Below, piece after piece: positions 1 to 11,099 of a stretch of DNA of 64,000 bases. Positions within the stretch are counted from its first letter, which is position 1. The number at the start of each line of letters is the position of its first letter. The translations under genes and the position numbers were made by a program. The notes under the pieces were generated by a model that was not told the DNA's origin, made no database searches, and worked only from the letters and a program-made list of their open reading frames with translations. Source of the DNA: Aurelia coerulea (taxonomy: Eukaryota; Cnidaria; Scyphozoa; Semaeostomeae; Ulmaridae); contig CM076947.1 in assembly GCA_039566865.1 (NCBI GenBank), forward strand, positions 2,177,501 through 2,241,500. The letters run 5' to 3'.

Positions 1-65
1 GTTCTTCACTTGCTTTGACTTAGAGATAAGGAGTAGCTAGTACCAGTTTTCAGCGTTTTTTCGAA

Positions 66-972
66 ATGAATCAGTTTAGAGTGCCATTTTCAATCCCGAA
101 GTTACCGACACCTAAAGCTCCAGTTGACCCATCTCTTCCACGCTTCGATGAAAGGCATTTAAAGAAAGGAGAAGAAATTGGAAGAGGTTCATTTGGAGTT
201 GTCTTTAAAGCAATGTACAGAGGACAGCAAGTCGTGGTAAAGGAGATGAGAGACAAAGAAATGGATGGAAATGCTGCCACGAGATTCCTAAAGGAGGCAA
301 AGCTAATGAGAGATTTGAATTCAGACAACATAGTGAGTTTTTGCTACGTTGGATACAGCCCTCTTTCAATGATGCTAGAATATGCATGCTTCGATTTCGG
401 ACCACTTGGAGCACCAGGCAAACACGTCAGCAGCCTTGGATCATTCTTAACATTTGTCAATAGTTTCCAAATGAAGAATCTGGAGGAACTTCCATTGAAA
501 ATTGCTCGCGATGTGACAAATGGTTTAAAGTATCTTCACGAAGCCGGTATTGCCCACCGAGACCTAAAACCCGCAAACATATTGGTTTCCAACCAGCATT
601 ACTCCAAAATTCAAGACGACGAGGAAAGGGTTTCCAAAATGAAGACTTGCCCGATTTTGTGTAAGTTGACGGACTTTGGAGAGTCACGATCAAGGATGCT
701 GCAAACTCGAACGATGTTGGAAACCAACACGCAACGATTGCAACGCGGAACGCTTCCTTTTATGGCCCCAGAACAGTTGGAAGGGCCATACCACATTCGT
801 TCAGCATCCCAAGAAGATCTGATGGTAATGGATATCTGGCAATTGGGAATGACGTTCTTCTGCTTGTTAAATCCAGATGTTACTTCACCCTTCAGACTGG
901 AGTATGATGATCAAAACAAGAATGGAAGAAACGGCAATGTGAAAGAATTCATTGCAAGAATTTTGAATAAAG
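66..972 (+). CDS. Protein kinase exon 1 (kinase domain, most of it)
   Basis: Starts at ATG 66 and runs open to a GT donor at 973-974 (phase 1). It encodes about 302 residues of an active-looking protein kinase. The glycine loop GRGSFGVV is near residues 39-46, the VVVK lysine is 59 and a helix-C glutamate (FLKEAK) is about 77. The catalytic loop HRDLKPAN is 164-171, followed by the metal-binding DFGE (203-206), the APE motif (234-236) and the subdomain IX DIW. The style is tyrosine-kinase-like or receptor-interacting, so Ser/Thr phosphorylation is expected; substrate unknown. A spacer of about 20 residues sits between the catalytic loop and DFG. Translation past the donor reads into low-quality sequence and stops at 1118, which supports the intron. 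The C-lobe end is supplied by the exon at 3135. The domain assignment is firm; the subfamily is inferred. Confidence 0.88.
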
Positions 973-1637
973 GTGATTATATAAAAAATATTCTCGTATT
1001 TCTCTGTTGGAACGCACGGGGGGTGTATCACTCTGTAAAAATCTCGTACGCCTTTCGCAAAAATCCTTTTGTTTTGAAGAAAAGTTTGCAAAAAAATTCC
1101 TATAATCCCATTGCTTAAAAAAACTTGGGCACTCCTTTTGGCAGAGAATACAAGAGCCTTTGGGGACTCTAGGGGATGCAGACTGCAGTTGCAAATACGC
1201 ATTCTGCCGTCGTTGACTTTCATAGGAGATTTTTTGAATAGGAGGCAAAGGTTCTGCTGTTTGCAGGAGTAAAATAGGTAAAATGGGTACTGTTGATAAC
1301 CTAAAATTGATAGATCGTGAACTGTTCAATCAACAATCAATTCAATACTTCGATCAAACAGGGCATTTCATTCAAAAAGATGCAGTACCAAGAAGGAATT
1401 TGCATATGAAGATTTTTGCGAAATATTTTCATGTTTTCTGTTTTCTCTCTTACCCCAAGCTTACCTATTTTACCCCCAGTAGAACCAGCAACTTGGCAGC
1501 CAGGGCGGCCCATGCTCTTGGAGGCTGTTGGAGTTTTGTTCTTTGTTATGTCCCTGTGCCCGTGAACGTGGTTTTTGCAAATGCACAGGGATAAAAGGGA
1601 TACCAGGCACAGGAACCAAAAAGAGAGACATGGACGA

Positions 1638-2211
1638 TAAGGCCAAGGACTGTATATATCTAAGTTCTTTTCTTACAAAACTCAATGATTGGAGTCAGTT
1701 TTTTAATAACAGAAGTCAGTTTTCTGCTGCAGATTAGGCCATATTTAATTTTAGGTTTATTTAGTAAGGCCGGAAGTCAATCAATGCAATATAGGTAGGT
1801 AGTACTAGAGAGACACGATAAGTCCAAGGGTAGACTTGCCCCAAGTCTATCTCTTCCGTCTGTCTACCGTTTCCTTTACGGTAGTTCCAGGATCCACCAT
1901 TTCCTGGATCCGCCATTCCAACATTCCGTCAAGAGAGCTCTCTGGGCGGAATGTTGGAATGGCGGATCCAGGAAATGGCGGATCCAGGATCTACCACAAA
2001 GGGAACAGTAGACGGATGGAAGAGATAGACTTGGGGCAAGTCTAGTGCAAGGGAGAAAGACTGTATACATGTAAGTTATTTTCTTACAAAGCTCAATGAC
2101 TGAAGTAATTTTTTTAATAACGGAAGTCAGTTCTCTACTGCAGATTTAGACCATATTTAATTTTAATTTTAGGTTTATTTAGTAAGGCCGGAAGTCAATG
2201 CAATGTATGTC
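1638..2211. repeat. Direct repeat pair of about 155 bp flanking the MITE
   Basis: Positions 1638-1797 and 2052-2211 share an ordered block: ACTGTATA, TTCTTACAAA, CTCAATGA, TAATAAC, GAAGTCAGTT, CTGCAGATT, then TTTAGTAAGGCCGGAAGTCAAT. Part of it recurs a third time at 2207-2262. The MITE at 1833-2042 lies in the gap between the copies. Confidence 0.65.
1833..2042. mobile_element. 210-bp palindromic MITE, TA target duplication
   Basis: The ends are inverted copies: the left begins GACTTGCCCCAAGTCTATCT and the right is its near-exact reverse complement. Inner arms also pair (GGATCC-rich stems around the centre near 1935), so almost the whole unit can fold into a hairpin. TA dinucleotides flank it at 1831-1832 and 2043-2044, as in Tc1/mariner or ISL2EU-type elements. 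No coding capacity. Confidence 0.75.
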
Positions 2212-3134
2212 TGAAGTCAGTTTTCTGCTCATCATTGCATTATGCTGCAGATTTAGGCCATTATGACGCGCATTCTCCAGTAAGAAGTTGAATTACGTTC
2301 CAATTTTGCATTATCTAATCAGATGATAGGATTTATATACAACTACCCCCCCCCCCCCCACGCCATAGTGCATTCCAATTCTTCTCTCTGCCGGATGTTG
2401 TTCCCACCAGGCAGGGATACAGGCACTGCAGGATTCCCTACAATTTGGCACTGTAGACCAACTACTCACCAGACCACGAGGGGGTACTTAGTATATTTGT
2501 CCGACGGGGATGTGCTGTTTAGCAATTTTGTCTAGCACAGGGACATGGTATCAAAATGAGGCAATTTCTTTAGAGCAGATCGTCAAAACATGTCAAAAGG
2601 GGATATTTTGTTAGATTGGGTCGTTCTTCTGTCAAATTTTACTGTTCACCAATTTTTTCTTGCACATGTTATGAATTGGAGTGAATAATTCTGGGGCAGG
2701 GTAAAAAAATTTACCTGCCCCCCGTACAAATTTAGGTCATACCCCCAGGCTACTATTGTTTGCTAAGCCAATCGGCAATTCGTTCCAACATTTCCATTCA
2801 AACTCTATGTTTTTCCTTGAAAGCTGTGTCCTCCAAGGTACAACTTGCCCTGGTGGCTGACAAGTAACTTACAGTTCTCAAAACAAATTTTGGATACATT
2901 GCTTGGGATGTGGTTGTTTGTTGTTTTCAAATCAAACACAAATCAAAGCACAATGTCTGTTACATAATTATTCATCATAGGCTGTAAAGAATTTTTAATA
3001 ATATGATTCTTGAGAATTTTTGGACAAGAAAACATTTTAAATGTACTGCTTGCGATAAAGTAATTTTACTCAGATTGGTTGTGTGATTCTGTCATTTTGT
3101 TCCTTGGTATGATTTTGTCATTTTATTGTTTCAG

Positions 3135-3607
3135 GTGACCTCCTCAAAATGTCAGCCAAATATGAGACACAAAGAGAACTGTTTTGGCAACCATTGTTTA
3201 ACGCCTACTATTGTTGTGTACAGCACGAGCCAAATGAAAGAGCTAGCCTTCAAAAAATAGCAAAGGTGCTTGAAGATGAATCTCTGCCAGAGTTGATCCC
3301 ATTTTCAATCAGCCAGGACAGTGCTATGGCTGAGTATGATGCAAAAGTTGCTTTAGGTGAGCAACCTTCTTTGCCAGAAAATGATGGAAGAGGGTGCTGC
3401 ACATTTCTGAGCTTAAAGATAGCAGATATTATTTGGGAAAAACAAGAGCAAGGCATGCTGTTGCAAAAAGGTGCTATCAAAGAGATTGTGGAAGAGACCA
3501 TAATTTCCTTCCCAGAGCAAATAAACAAGGTCAGAGACGTTGGGAGGTATTATGAACCAATAGAGGCAAAGGAATTGATGGAGCAAGGCAGAACTATGGT
3601 GCACAAG
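3135..3607 (+). CDS. Exon 2: end of kinase domain and start of cysteine-protease-like domain
   Basis: Acceptor AG 3133-3134. The codon split across intron 1 restores GGT, so the frame runs RILNKG-DLLKMSAKYE. The first part completes the kinase C-lobe, with the subdomain XI arginine in HEPNERASLQKI. The second part opens a new domain with paired cysteines in GRGCCTFLSLKIAD (TGC TGC at 3395-3400), the usual look of a catalytic-cysteine helix in papain-fold proteases. The exon ends in phase 0 at a GT donor (3608-3609). The kinase completion is seen directly. The protease reading is inference from this motif plus the Asp-x-His in exon 3. Confidence 0.8.
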
Positions 3608-3689
3608 GTATCTATCTGTAAATAATAATTGACCTGCAAAAACCTCCTGTGTATGTGTTATTAATTATGTGACTAGAGAGAATTGTCAG

Positions 3690-3790
3690 GTGTTGTGGCC
3701 CAGTGTTGTAACTCTCTGACATTGCAGCCGAACAGTCAGGTGGACCATCGGTCCCGGTAGAGCCCCATCACTTCAGCGTCATGACAAGGG
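3690..3790 (+). repeat. Possible tRNA-derived SINE fragment
   Basis: TGGCCCAGTGTTGTAAC resembles an RNA polymerase III A box, and a loose B-box-like segment (GGTCCCGGTAGAGCC) lies about 45 bp downstream. No clear 3' tail or target duplication was found. Weak call; it sits in intron 2. Confidence 0.22.
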
Positions 3791-4156
3791 GCTAAAAACT
3801 GCTACTTCACCTTCATTTCATGCAACAGTTTTTGTTAAAATAGCCCTTAACAAGAAACATGTGATGTTGAAGATAGGAAATCTAAATTTATTATCAAAAT
3901 GTTTACCTTACTTGATCAATACTTAGATGTGATGTCGCTGCTATAAACTAGGTTCATGGGTTCATCGGATTTGGTGTGGTTTGTATAAAAGGGTATTGAA
4001 ATTATTGCTGATTTGTTTTAGTAAAAGCAGGTTGACAAAGATTCCTTGGCATCTCAATTGAGTTATTGTCCACCTTATATTTCATGACAAGTGTAGCTCT
4101 TTGTCTTATTTCTGCTAAATGCTTCCAAGCCTAAAGAGTTTCAAAATTTCTTGCAG

Positions 4157-4509
4157 GTAACCCTAACCTATGACCTCTCACCTCATTATTCAGTTTTCTC
4201 AAAGGAAGGAATGGAAGACCTCCAGAAACAGCTAGAATCTAGGGCAGGAGAGGGGAACTTCATGTCACTTTTTGTTTGTGAACCATACTCATTCCTCATT
4301 GGCTGCATATCTGGTAAGGTTTTCATTGTGGACACCCACCCTGCTGTTGTATCAGATAATGGCATCATGACCGGCATGCTTGTGTTAGCTGATGGACATG
4401 AGCCAAAACATGTGAAGGCGCTTACTAAATGTTTGCTAAAGAGGCTCTTTCAAGCTGGTATTGATAAATCTTCAAAACAAACACTCAGCACGATTTTTGC
4501 TGCAAGGAG
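4157..4509 (+). CDS. Exon 3: second half of cysteine-protease-like domain
   Basis: Acceptor AG 4155-4156, phase 0; donor GT 4510-4511, phase 2. Encodes about 118 residues including CEPYSFLIGC and VFIVDTHP, with the Asp-Thr-His codons at 4331-4339, then LADGHEPKHVKALTKCLLKR. A Cys early in the domain with a later Asp-x-His pair on a beta strand matches the catalytic layout of herpesvirus large-tegument deubiquitinases (peptidase family C76), where the acid and His are two residues apart. I infer a ubiquitin- or ubiquitin-like-directed cysteine protease fold. The catalytic Cys could be either of the two in exon 2. Translation past the donor is open to 4702 but loses character. Confidence 0.68.
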
Positions 4510-5797
4510 GTATGTTGATGATATTTGTTACTTTCGTTTAATGCTATTGAGCAGACTAATTTTCTTGCTGGATTCTTATTTCAAGTTAATGTCAAGAAAA
4601 ACATATTATATGACCAAGAAACATATGTATGGATCTGTTTTGGCTACGAGGTTGGCTTTGTACGATATACAGTATGCAATGCAATGGATTGAATGGTTCT
4701 GAATGACTAGTTAAATCTTTCATGTTAGGATATACGGGTGTGCCGGAAAGAACCATTCATTTTTGACATGCCACAATAAATCATACACACTGGACAGCTT
4801 ATGGAGATTTATGACTTAACCTTAGCAAAAAGCCAAAGTTAGATTCTATAATTTTTTGCAAATTTCTTAGTTTTCTGTTTCTAGAACTACAAGTGAGTTT
4901 TTGGAAACATTGAAAACAGCACTAAAACATTGATTAAGTTTTCTACAGACTCTACATGAATCCCCAAATAACCGTGAAAAGTTTCACCAAATCACCATAT
5001 CAACTCCTTGCCTGGGTACTTTGAATGATATTCTGCCATTCCCATTTGCTTTTATCAACCATAAAGTTATACAGCTGTTACTGAATGTAAATGTAAGATT
5101 TTGACAACTTTGGCCAGAAAATCCTGTTCCAGCCGGATTATGAAAATCTTGCTCTGGTACACCCCCAAGTTAGACAATTTTTACCGGCATATGATTTGGT
5201 AGTTGTTGCCTTTGAAAAGATTTGCTCAGTCACAATGCTCCAGTCTTGCAGAGAAACCTCACTGTTCATAAGGTAATAAAGTCCCAGACTGCTGCAGAAC
5301 AGTCTTAGGTTCGTTATTGCATTACCTTTTGCAAATTCCGATGACACAGTTCTAACACATCATTGTATGCTATGTAATACTACTGTATGCAGTGGTGCAG
5401 CAAATGCTGAAGGTCTTTAGTTTTCAGTTTTTTAAAGGTTGTGTGAAACTATGTGCTTTTGATTTAGGGCCATTAAGAATTCATCATTTGGATTAGAAGG
5501 TATTGTAAAACTCTGTCAGTACTCCTAAAAGCTTTCCCTGCCCCATCTCAATCTTCAAATTCAGGAGTTCCAAACAGAGCTGAATTTATTCCAATCAATT
5601 CAACACTATTTGCATTATAATTTTCCATTGTGTGTCCTCTTCTGTGCACATTGTACCAATTGGGTTTTATGGTGCAAGATGGAGTGGGGATTTTGCTTTT
5701 GAGCAAACTTCTCAGTTTTGAATGCTGTCACCAGGTCTCTTTATTTTAAGGTCTTCACATCTTGCAAATAAGAACTTTATTGATATTTGTTTTATAG
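4510..5797 (+). other. Intron 3 of the kinase gene
   Basis: GT at 4510-4511 and AG at 5796-5797. About 1.3 kb of AT-rich DNA in which I recognised neither a gene nor a bounded mobile element. Confidence 0.6.
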
Positions 5798-6722
5798 GAT
5801 TCAAGTGCCTCATGCCAAAGATTCTTCACATGGAAAACGTCCTGCAGTCAATCGGCTGGATATAGATGGCCAGGAAATAGCACCACCCGCCAAGAGAAGT
5901 CACTTCGATTCTGCTAGCTGTAAGTTTGTGAAGACATATTTTACAGTTTCTTGAATCCCAAAATATTAAGAATTATATATTATGAATATGCAAACAGTGA
6001 AGATGTCATTGTTTGAGTGAGAAAAAATTACTTTGGCAGAATATTTTTGCAGTGTCTTGAAGAACCCATCATATTTTCATTGTGGTTTTTTCTTTGTGAT
6101 ATATTTTTAATCCACCTTCAGGCTACAATTGTAGGCATTGTGTGTTGTGTGTTAACTATTTCCTAAATGGCCTTCTATTTTTCTGCAGATGATGATTGTG
6201 GAGCAGATGATCATTTGATTGTACAGGCAGATCCAATATCTTCAGCAACAGAAGGTATGTAGATTCTTTTGCGCTAGCTACTTTATTGTACTGTTGAGAT
6301 TAAACAATTTCATTTCACCATGTCACAACCTCTTCATTTCATAATCCTCACTTTTGCTCAGAAGCAGAATACCAAGCAGTTTACACACATAATGTTGCAA
6401 ATACCTTCATTCCAATTTCTTTTGCTCATGTGATGGAAGAGCAATCATGGAGGTATGAAGTAACACTATGTGTTTCGACATTTTACAGAAACAACACCAG
6501 GTGGCTTAAAAGTCACCAAAAATCCCAGTAGGGAAATCTTGTGACCTTAACTTTGACTTCAGATCAGTCTAATATTTGTTCATCATTCTTTGCTTGACCT
6601 TCCAGTTAGGGCTATGCATCACTCTATCAATTGTATTCTAACTTATGTTGTCTGTCATTCTTTAGGGCTTCATGTACCAGTCAACACACATATTGTTCCA
6701 GAATGTACAAAATTTACAGATG
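5798..6722 (+). CDS. Exons 4-6: linker segment of the kinase/transposase gene
   Basis: Three short exons read in one continuous phase: 5798-5919, 6189-6254 and 6666-6722. Each has AG before it and GT after it. They encode a polar linker with a basic patch (APPAKRSHFDSAS), then DDCGADDHLIVQADPIS, then GLHVPVNTHIVPECTKFTDG. The basic patch could act as a nuclear localisation signal. Phases are 2 into exon 4, 1 into exon 5, 1 into exon 6 and 1 out, which fits the next exon at 7732. A possible extra exon at 6362-6452 breaks the phase and is left out. No domain recognised. Confidence 0.5.
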
Positions 6723-6792
6723 GTGAGTGGATTTTTGCATTTTTGCGTTTTGTCACTTTCTGGAAAAACTTGTGACACTGAATTTCAAGGTA

Positions 6793-7246
6793 CATTAAAG
6801 TCCAGAACTTTCGGACGGAAAACTTTCGGTAAAACAACTCTGGACAAAAAAACTTTCAGACCCTTTGTCAAGAATTTTGGACAAAAACAGTTTCGGAAAA
6901 ATAATTTTTCCATAATTTTGTTAAAACTAGCTGTCATTATACGTTAATCAATCATGTGCAACTTAAACTAACTATATAAATGCATTAAAAGTATTCAACA
7001 AATGAAATTGTTCTGAAAGCAGTTTTACGATTGCAGATAAGAAGGAGCGGTATCTTCATTGATTCAGAACATCGTTACAGAACTGCAATGCAATGTGGAA
7101 ACTCACTTTAGAAGTAGGATCGCTGATTTCACTTTTTAAGAGTGGCATGGGGGAAATTCGTGCTTTTGCTATTTTCGAGCAATTTAAAATTTTCGGACAA
7201 TCAATCTTTCGGACAAAAATTTGTCCGAAAGTTTTCGATCTTAATG
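6793..7246. mobile_element. 454-bp MITE with ACTTTCGGAC inverted termini
   Basis: The left end (CATTAAAGTCCAGAACTTTC) is mirrored at the right end (CGAAAGTTTTCGATCTTAATG). The motif TTTCGGAC recurs inside both ends. TA lies outside each end (6791-6792, 7247-7248). It sits in the intron between exons 6 and 7 and has no coding capacity. Confidence 0.72.
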
Positions 7247-7374
7247 TACCCTGGAAATTTTTTTATTTTAAACAAAGTTTTATAAAAATTTAAAGGAGTT
7301 ATTTTCTATGTATCCAGTGCATCCCAATGTTACACTGTCACAATGCTAAAATCATATTTGTGTATATACAGGGT

Positions 7375-7400
7375 GCCCTAAAAATTTTTGACGTTTGATT
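7375..7400. repeat. Solo mariner-type terminus
   Basis: TACAGGGTGCCCTAAAAATT resembles the end of the mariner-type MITEs at 26293 and 39335. No matching opposite end was seen, so it is probably a fragment. Confidence 0.3.
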
Positions 7401-7731
7401 AGATATTTGAAAATGACGATGTAAGGAAGGGACTGCATGATGTAATAGCCCTATTCCAGAGATTTTCATTAAATTTAGACACAGGCATATTCCAACTACG
7501 CCTTTTTAGGCCGCTACAAGCTTTTGAAGCACAAGTTTGTAGCTGAATTCTGTATGATATAGAGAGATTATAGTATCTGAAAGAAATGGTTCGTTTTATT
7601 TCCATTGTGCTAGGATAGGTGGGATGGCTGGTATGTTACAGTTGCACTGTGACATCTTGGCATTATACCATTGTGAAGGGGGTTGAGTTATTCACTTTGT
7701 GCAAGTTCTTTACACTTTTCTGCTTTTTCAG

Positions 7732-10344
7732 GTTGTCCTGTTTACAAAGCAAACGGCAGAAGTCTTTCATTGTTCGAAATTCTGCAAATCTGTCTTCTGC
7801 AGAATGTGCCAAATGGCAAAGTTTGTGACCGGCTGCCAAGAAATGTTTCGGAAGATGCTGTTTTTGTAACGGACCTTGCAAATGTCAACCATTGTGACTT
7901 AACAGCTGATGACCATGGGATTTATGGGTCACATTCAAGTCCATCAGAAACAGTAGCCGTTTCCTTGAGTGAAGACAACACAATATTAAGCTGTCAGACC
8001 TTGAGGCAAGGAAGAGTGAATGCAGACGATAGGGATTACAGCAATGCAAAGGTCTATCAGATATGACGGGCTTACAGTTGGCACAAAACAAATGGACTGC
8101 GGAGAACTGTCATTAAAGTACAAGAGGGCTCTGAATACATGAGGTATGCCATACTCCAATATAAGGTTGGAAAGCTTACTTGTACAGCAACTCCTGCACC
8201 ACATGGCAATGCAAAGAAGCAAAACGATCCTCATTACAAAACAAAGCCTTCCATCATAGAAAGAATTAAAACCTTGGGAAAAGTCATGACGCCAAAAGAA
8301 ATTGTGGCAAACATCCAATCAAATGCAGGTGGTGCCATAGGGTTGCAGTCACCTAGTGATATCCCAAGAGATCGCCGTCAAGTATACAATGCCTTACAGA
8401 AAGTGCCAGGAAAATTAAAATGTCAGAATACTGGCCCAAAGAAAACACCAGAGCTAAGTAAGCTTGTCATGATGATGCGATCAAGCAATTTTTTAAAAAA
8501 TGTCTCGTTAAATAAAAAAAACCAGGGAACAGGCGCAAGAGTTGTACCAAACACTTTTGCAGCCACAGAGCTGCAGTTGCACTGGATTCGCACTTTTTGC
8601 AATGGTCAGTCGCCAACATCACAAGTTGGCGTAGACATGACCTACAATGTTGGCCCCTTTTATGTCACAGCTATGACATTCCCCCATCCAATGTTTGTCA
8701 TGAAGCGTGATCATCACAAACATCCCACAATATTCCTAGGACTGATGACCTCAGTGACAAAGAAGACTGACGATTATCATTACTTGGCGTCAAATCTTTC
8801 CAAATCCGAAATCACAACATTGACTTATGGAACAGATGGAGAGGAGGCATTAGAAAAGGCATTCGAGGATGTCTTCCCAATCGAAGGTGTTGCTGCCTCG
8901 AGGTCCAGTATTCACTTGCGATGTTTTGAACATGTGAAGCAAGACATGAAAATGAAACTCACGTCCCTAAGTGTCCCTGAAAAGCAGCAAAAAGACATAG
9001 TAAAAAAGATCATTGGCTGTGAATTTAATGGAAAAAGGATAAAGGGGTTGGTGGATTGTGAAGATGGTGAATTTGACGAGAGATACGAGGAGATAAAGCA
9101 AGAGCTTCCGCAGGATTTTGTAGGCTGGCTGAATGATACCAGGGGTCGCATACGTCCACTCTTGGCGACTTTGAGAAAGTGTATGCTGAAACCAGTTCGT
9201 GTAACTGCAGGACTTGGAAATCCACCAAACCAATACGATAACCAATGTTCTGAAGCTTTCAATAGAACCCTAAAAGTTGAAACAAAGAAGGCCCCCGTCG
9301 ACCAAGTAATAATTCACGATGTGGTGGACGAGAGAATTGTGCAGCGTGAGAAGGAAGAACTCACAAAGGCAATTTATGGAATAGGAGAATATCGGCTTGC
9401 CTCTCAATACAAAAATCTGCAAGTTGAGAGTACCCAGTGGTTCCAGATGACACGTGAGCAACGGGAAGATTATAGAGATAAAGTTTTGGGATCGACGACG
9501 CCTGAAAGAATAAGGAAGCCCGCTGTCTCGATTGATGAGATTAAACACAATTTGCCGATGCCACATCATGCGTTGAAACAAATGTGGGAAAAAGCAGCAT
9601 CTATTATCGACAAATATGATGTTATTCAACTGGAAAATAATGGTTTTTTGTGTTCCTGAGGAAGAAAATGTCTACAAAGTCTGCCAACGTTCCAAAAATA
9701 TTTACAAGTGCCATTGCTCTACGTACAAACAGACCGGTCAGCTTTGTCAGCACATTGATGTTGTTGGTGACAAGCAGGGCAACCTTAATTCTTATCTACA
9801 GAAGATCGAGAAGGATCACAACAAGTCCTTTGAAATGCTCTTCAACGAAATTTCCGACAAGGCTGGCCACAAACCTGGAGCTAGAAAACGGAGGGGCAAA
9901 AACAACACTGAGAAAACACCAATCGTCTGCCTTGCTGAAGAAGTGGACATCACCGTGCCAAGACCTGCTCGATTCGCATAATATTTTCACAACGATGAGC
10001 CATTCACCATTGGTTTTATAAAGGACTACAAAAATGCCAAATCCTGTGAGTCCTGTCATAACGACGTACCAAGGCTGTTCTTAAGCGTGCCCTTTGACAT
10101 ATTGTTCGTGCACAAGGAGAGATACGAATATCCTGAAAAGGACGAGAATGGTAAGGTGACTGGGACAGTTATCACAAAACGGAAATTGGCCAAGCGCTAT
10201 TACTGCATTAGAAAACAGTGTGTCTTAAAACGACACCCATACTTCTGGACTGGTCGTATCGTCACTCCCGACGATGTAAAAAGACGGCTTACAGAAAGTC
10301 ATTGGCAATTTTTGAAGGAAGTAATGGCAGGATACTGTCCTTAA
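7732..10344 (+). pseudogene. Mutator-like (MULE) transposase with SWIM zinc finger, decayed
   Basis: Acceptor AG 7730-7731. The reading frame continues the phase of the upstream exons. Breaks: TGA at 8064-8066; a one-base shift in the T-run near 9645-9650; TAA at 9979-9981; final stop 10342-10344. Numbering from the Met at 8139, a DDE/RNase-H-like core shows VGVDMTYNVG (D166), TDGEEAL (D233), RCFEHVKQD (Cys262/His265) and NQCSEAFNRTLK (E372), the MULE arrangement. A SWIM finger follows the frameshift (CHCSTYKQTGQLCQH, about 9709-9753). A CESC motif and a basic C-terminus follow the TAA. It would cut and paste DNA in the nucleus. The three lesions make this copy inactive as read, unless the T-run shift is an assembly error. 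No long inverted termini of its own were found in the window. Confidence 0.8.
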
Positions 10345-10378
10345 ACATTTCGAAATTGCAAATGGCAGTCTGTAAATA

Positions 10379-10558
10379 GGGTTGCCAGATTTGAATCCTA
10401 AATATATGCAAAAAGTGTTAAAAAAAACACCCCAAGTGGCTGGAAAATAAGCCACATTTGAGAAAAAAAGACTAAACTCAAATTTTCCAAGCCAGGTAGG
10501 CTGATAAAAAGCATAAGTCTTGAAATTTGGCTTAAGCAATCCAAAATGGCAACTCTGG
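10379..10558. mobile_element. Small MITE, GTTGCCA termini
   Basis: AGGGTTGCCAGATTTG at the left is mirrored by CAAAATGGCAACTCT at the right, about 180 bp apart. The interior is A-rich and carries CCAAGTGGCTGG and CCAAGCCAGGTAGG. It starts just 3' of the MULE stop codon. Target duplication unclear. Confidence 0.45.
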
Positions 10559-10731
10559 CCTGTAAACCACGGAGCCATGCAACAAAATAGCGAAACGACG
10601 GAATAACATAAAGAAATCATATAAAAATGTAACATTTCTATTTTGTAGCCTCTAACTAATATAAGCGCCTTACAAATACCCCAATTTTTTGTTTTTCCTC
10701 GATGGAAACCTAAAAATTTGGTAACACCTTA

Positions 10732-11097
10732 GGGCCTGTTCATATGGAGAAAGTTTCCCCGGCATTTCCCCGGTGAAGCGGGATTCCCGCGTTCGCATGA
10801 GAAAACATTTCCCCGGCTAGCCGAGATCTCGCTTGAGCTCTACCGGGATCCCGCCTAGCCGAGGAAATATTTTCCCATATGAACACATTTTCCCGGCTAG
10901 GCGGGGAAACTTCTTTTGTTTATCGTTAATCCTTTCGAATCTTTTGGCGTCAGAGACAAAGCGCTATTGTTTTATTTCCCCGGCTTGCCGGGGAAACCTC
11001 TCTCATATGAAAGGTCGATGAATATTTCCCCGGCTAGCCGGGAATCCCGCTCCACCGGGGAAATGCCGCGGGAAACTTTCTCCATATGAACAGGCCC
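10732..11097. mobile_element. 366-bp MITE, GGGCCTGTTCATATGGAGAA termini
   Basis: Terminal inverted repeats of at least 27 bp (GGGCCTGTTCATATGGAGAA and onward), perfect over that length, flanked by TA on both sides (10730-10731, 11098-11099). The interior repeats TTTCCCCGGCTAGCCGGG in both orientations, so it is strongly self-complementary and far more GC-rich than its surroundings. The TA duplication suits ISL2EU or Tc1/mariner-type mobilisation. Confidence 0.85.
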
Positions 11098-11099
11098 TA

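Larger units (their letters stand above)
973..3134 (+). other. Intron 1 of the kinase gene, repeat-filled
   Basis: GT at 973-974 and a pyrimidine-rich AG at 3133-3134. It holds a direct repeat pair (1638-1797 and 2052-2211) with a 210-bp palindromic MITE between the copies. A C-run at 2347-2359 is followed by sequence like the poly-G/C MITE ends seen at 13.8 kb. No coding sequence was recognised. Confidence 0.75.

Noticed and set aside
949..1329. 126-aa minus-strand ORF
   Set aside because: Antisense to the kinase exon end and intron; no protein-like features.
6362..6452. Possible extra exon between exons 5 and 6 of the kinase gene
   Set aside because: It has AG before and GT after and is open in one frame, but it ends in phase 2, while exon 6 reads well into the transposase only from phase 1. 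Skipping it keeps every junction in phase.
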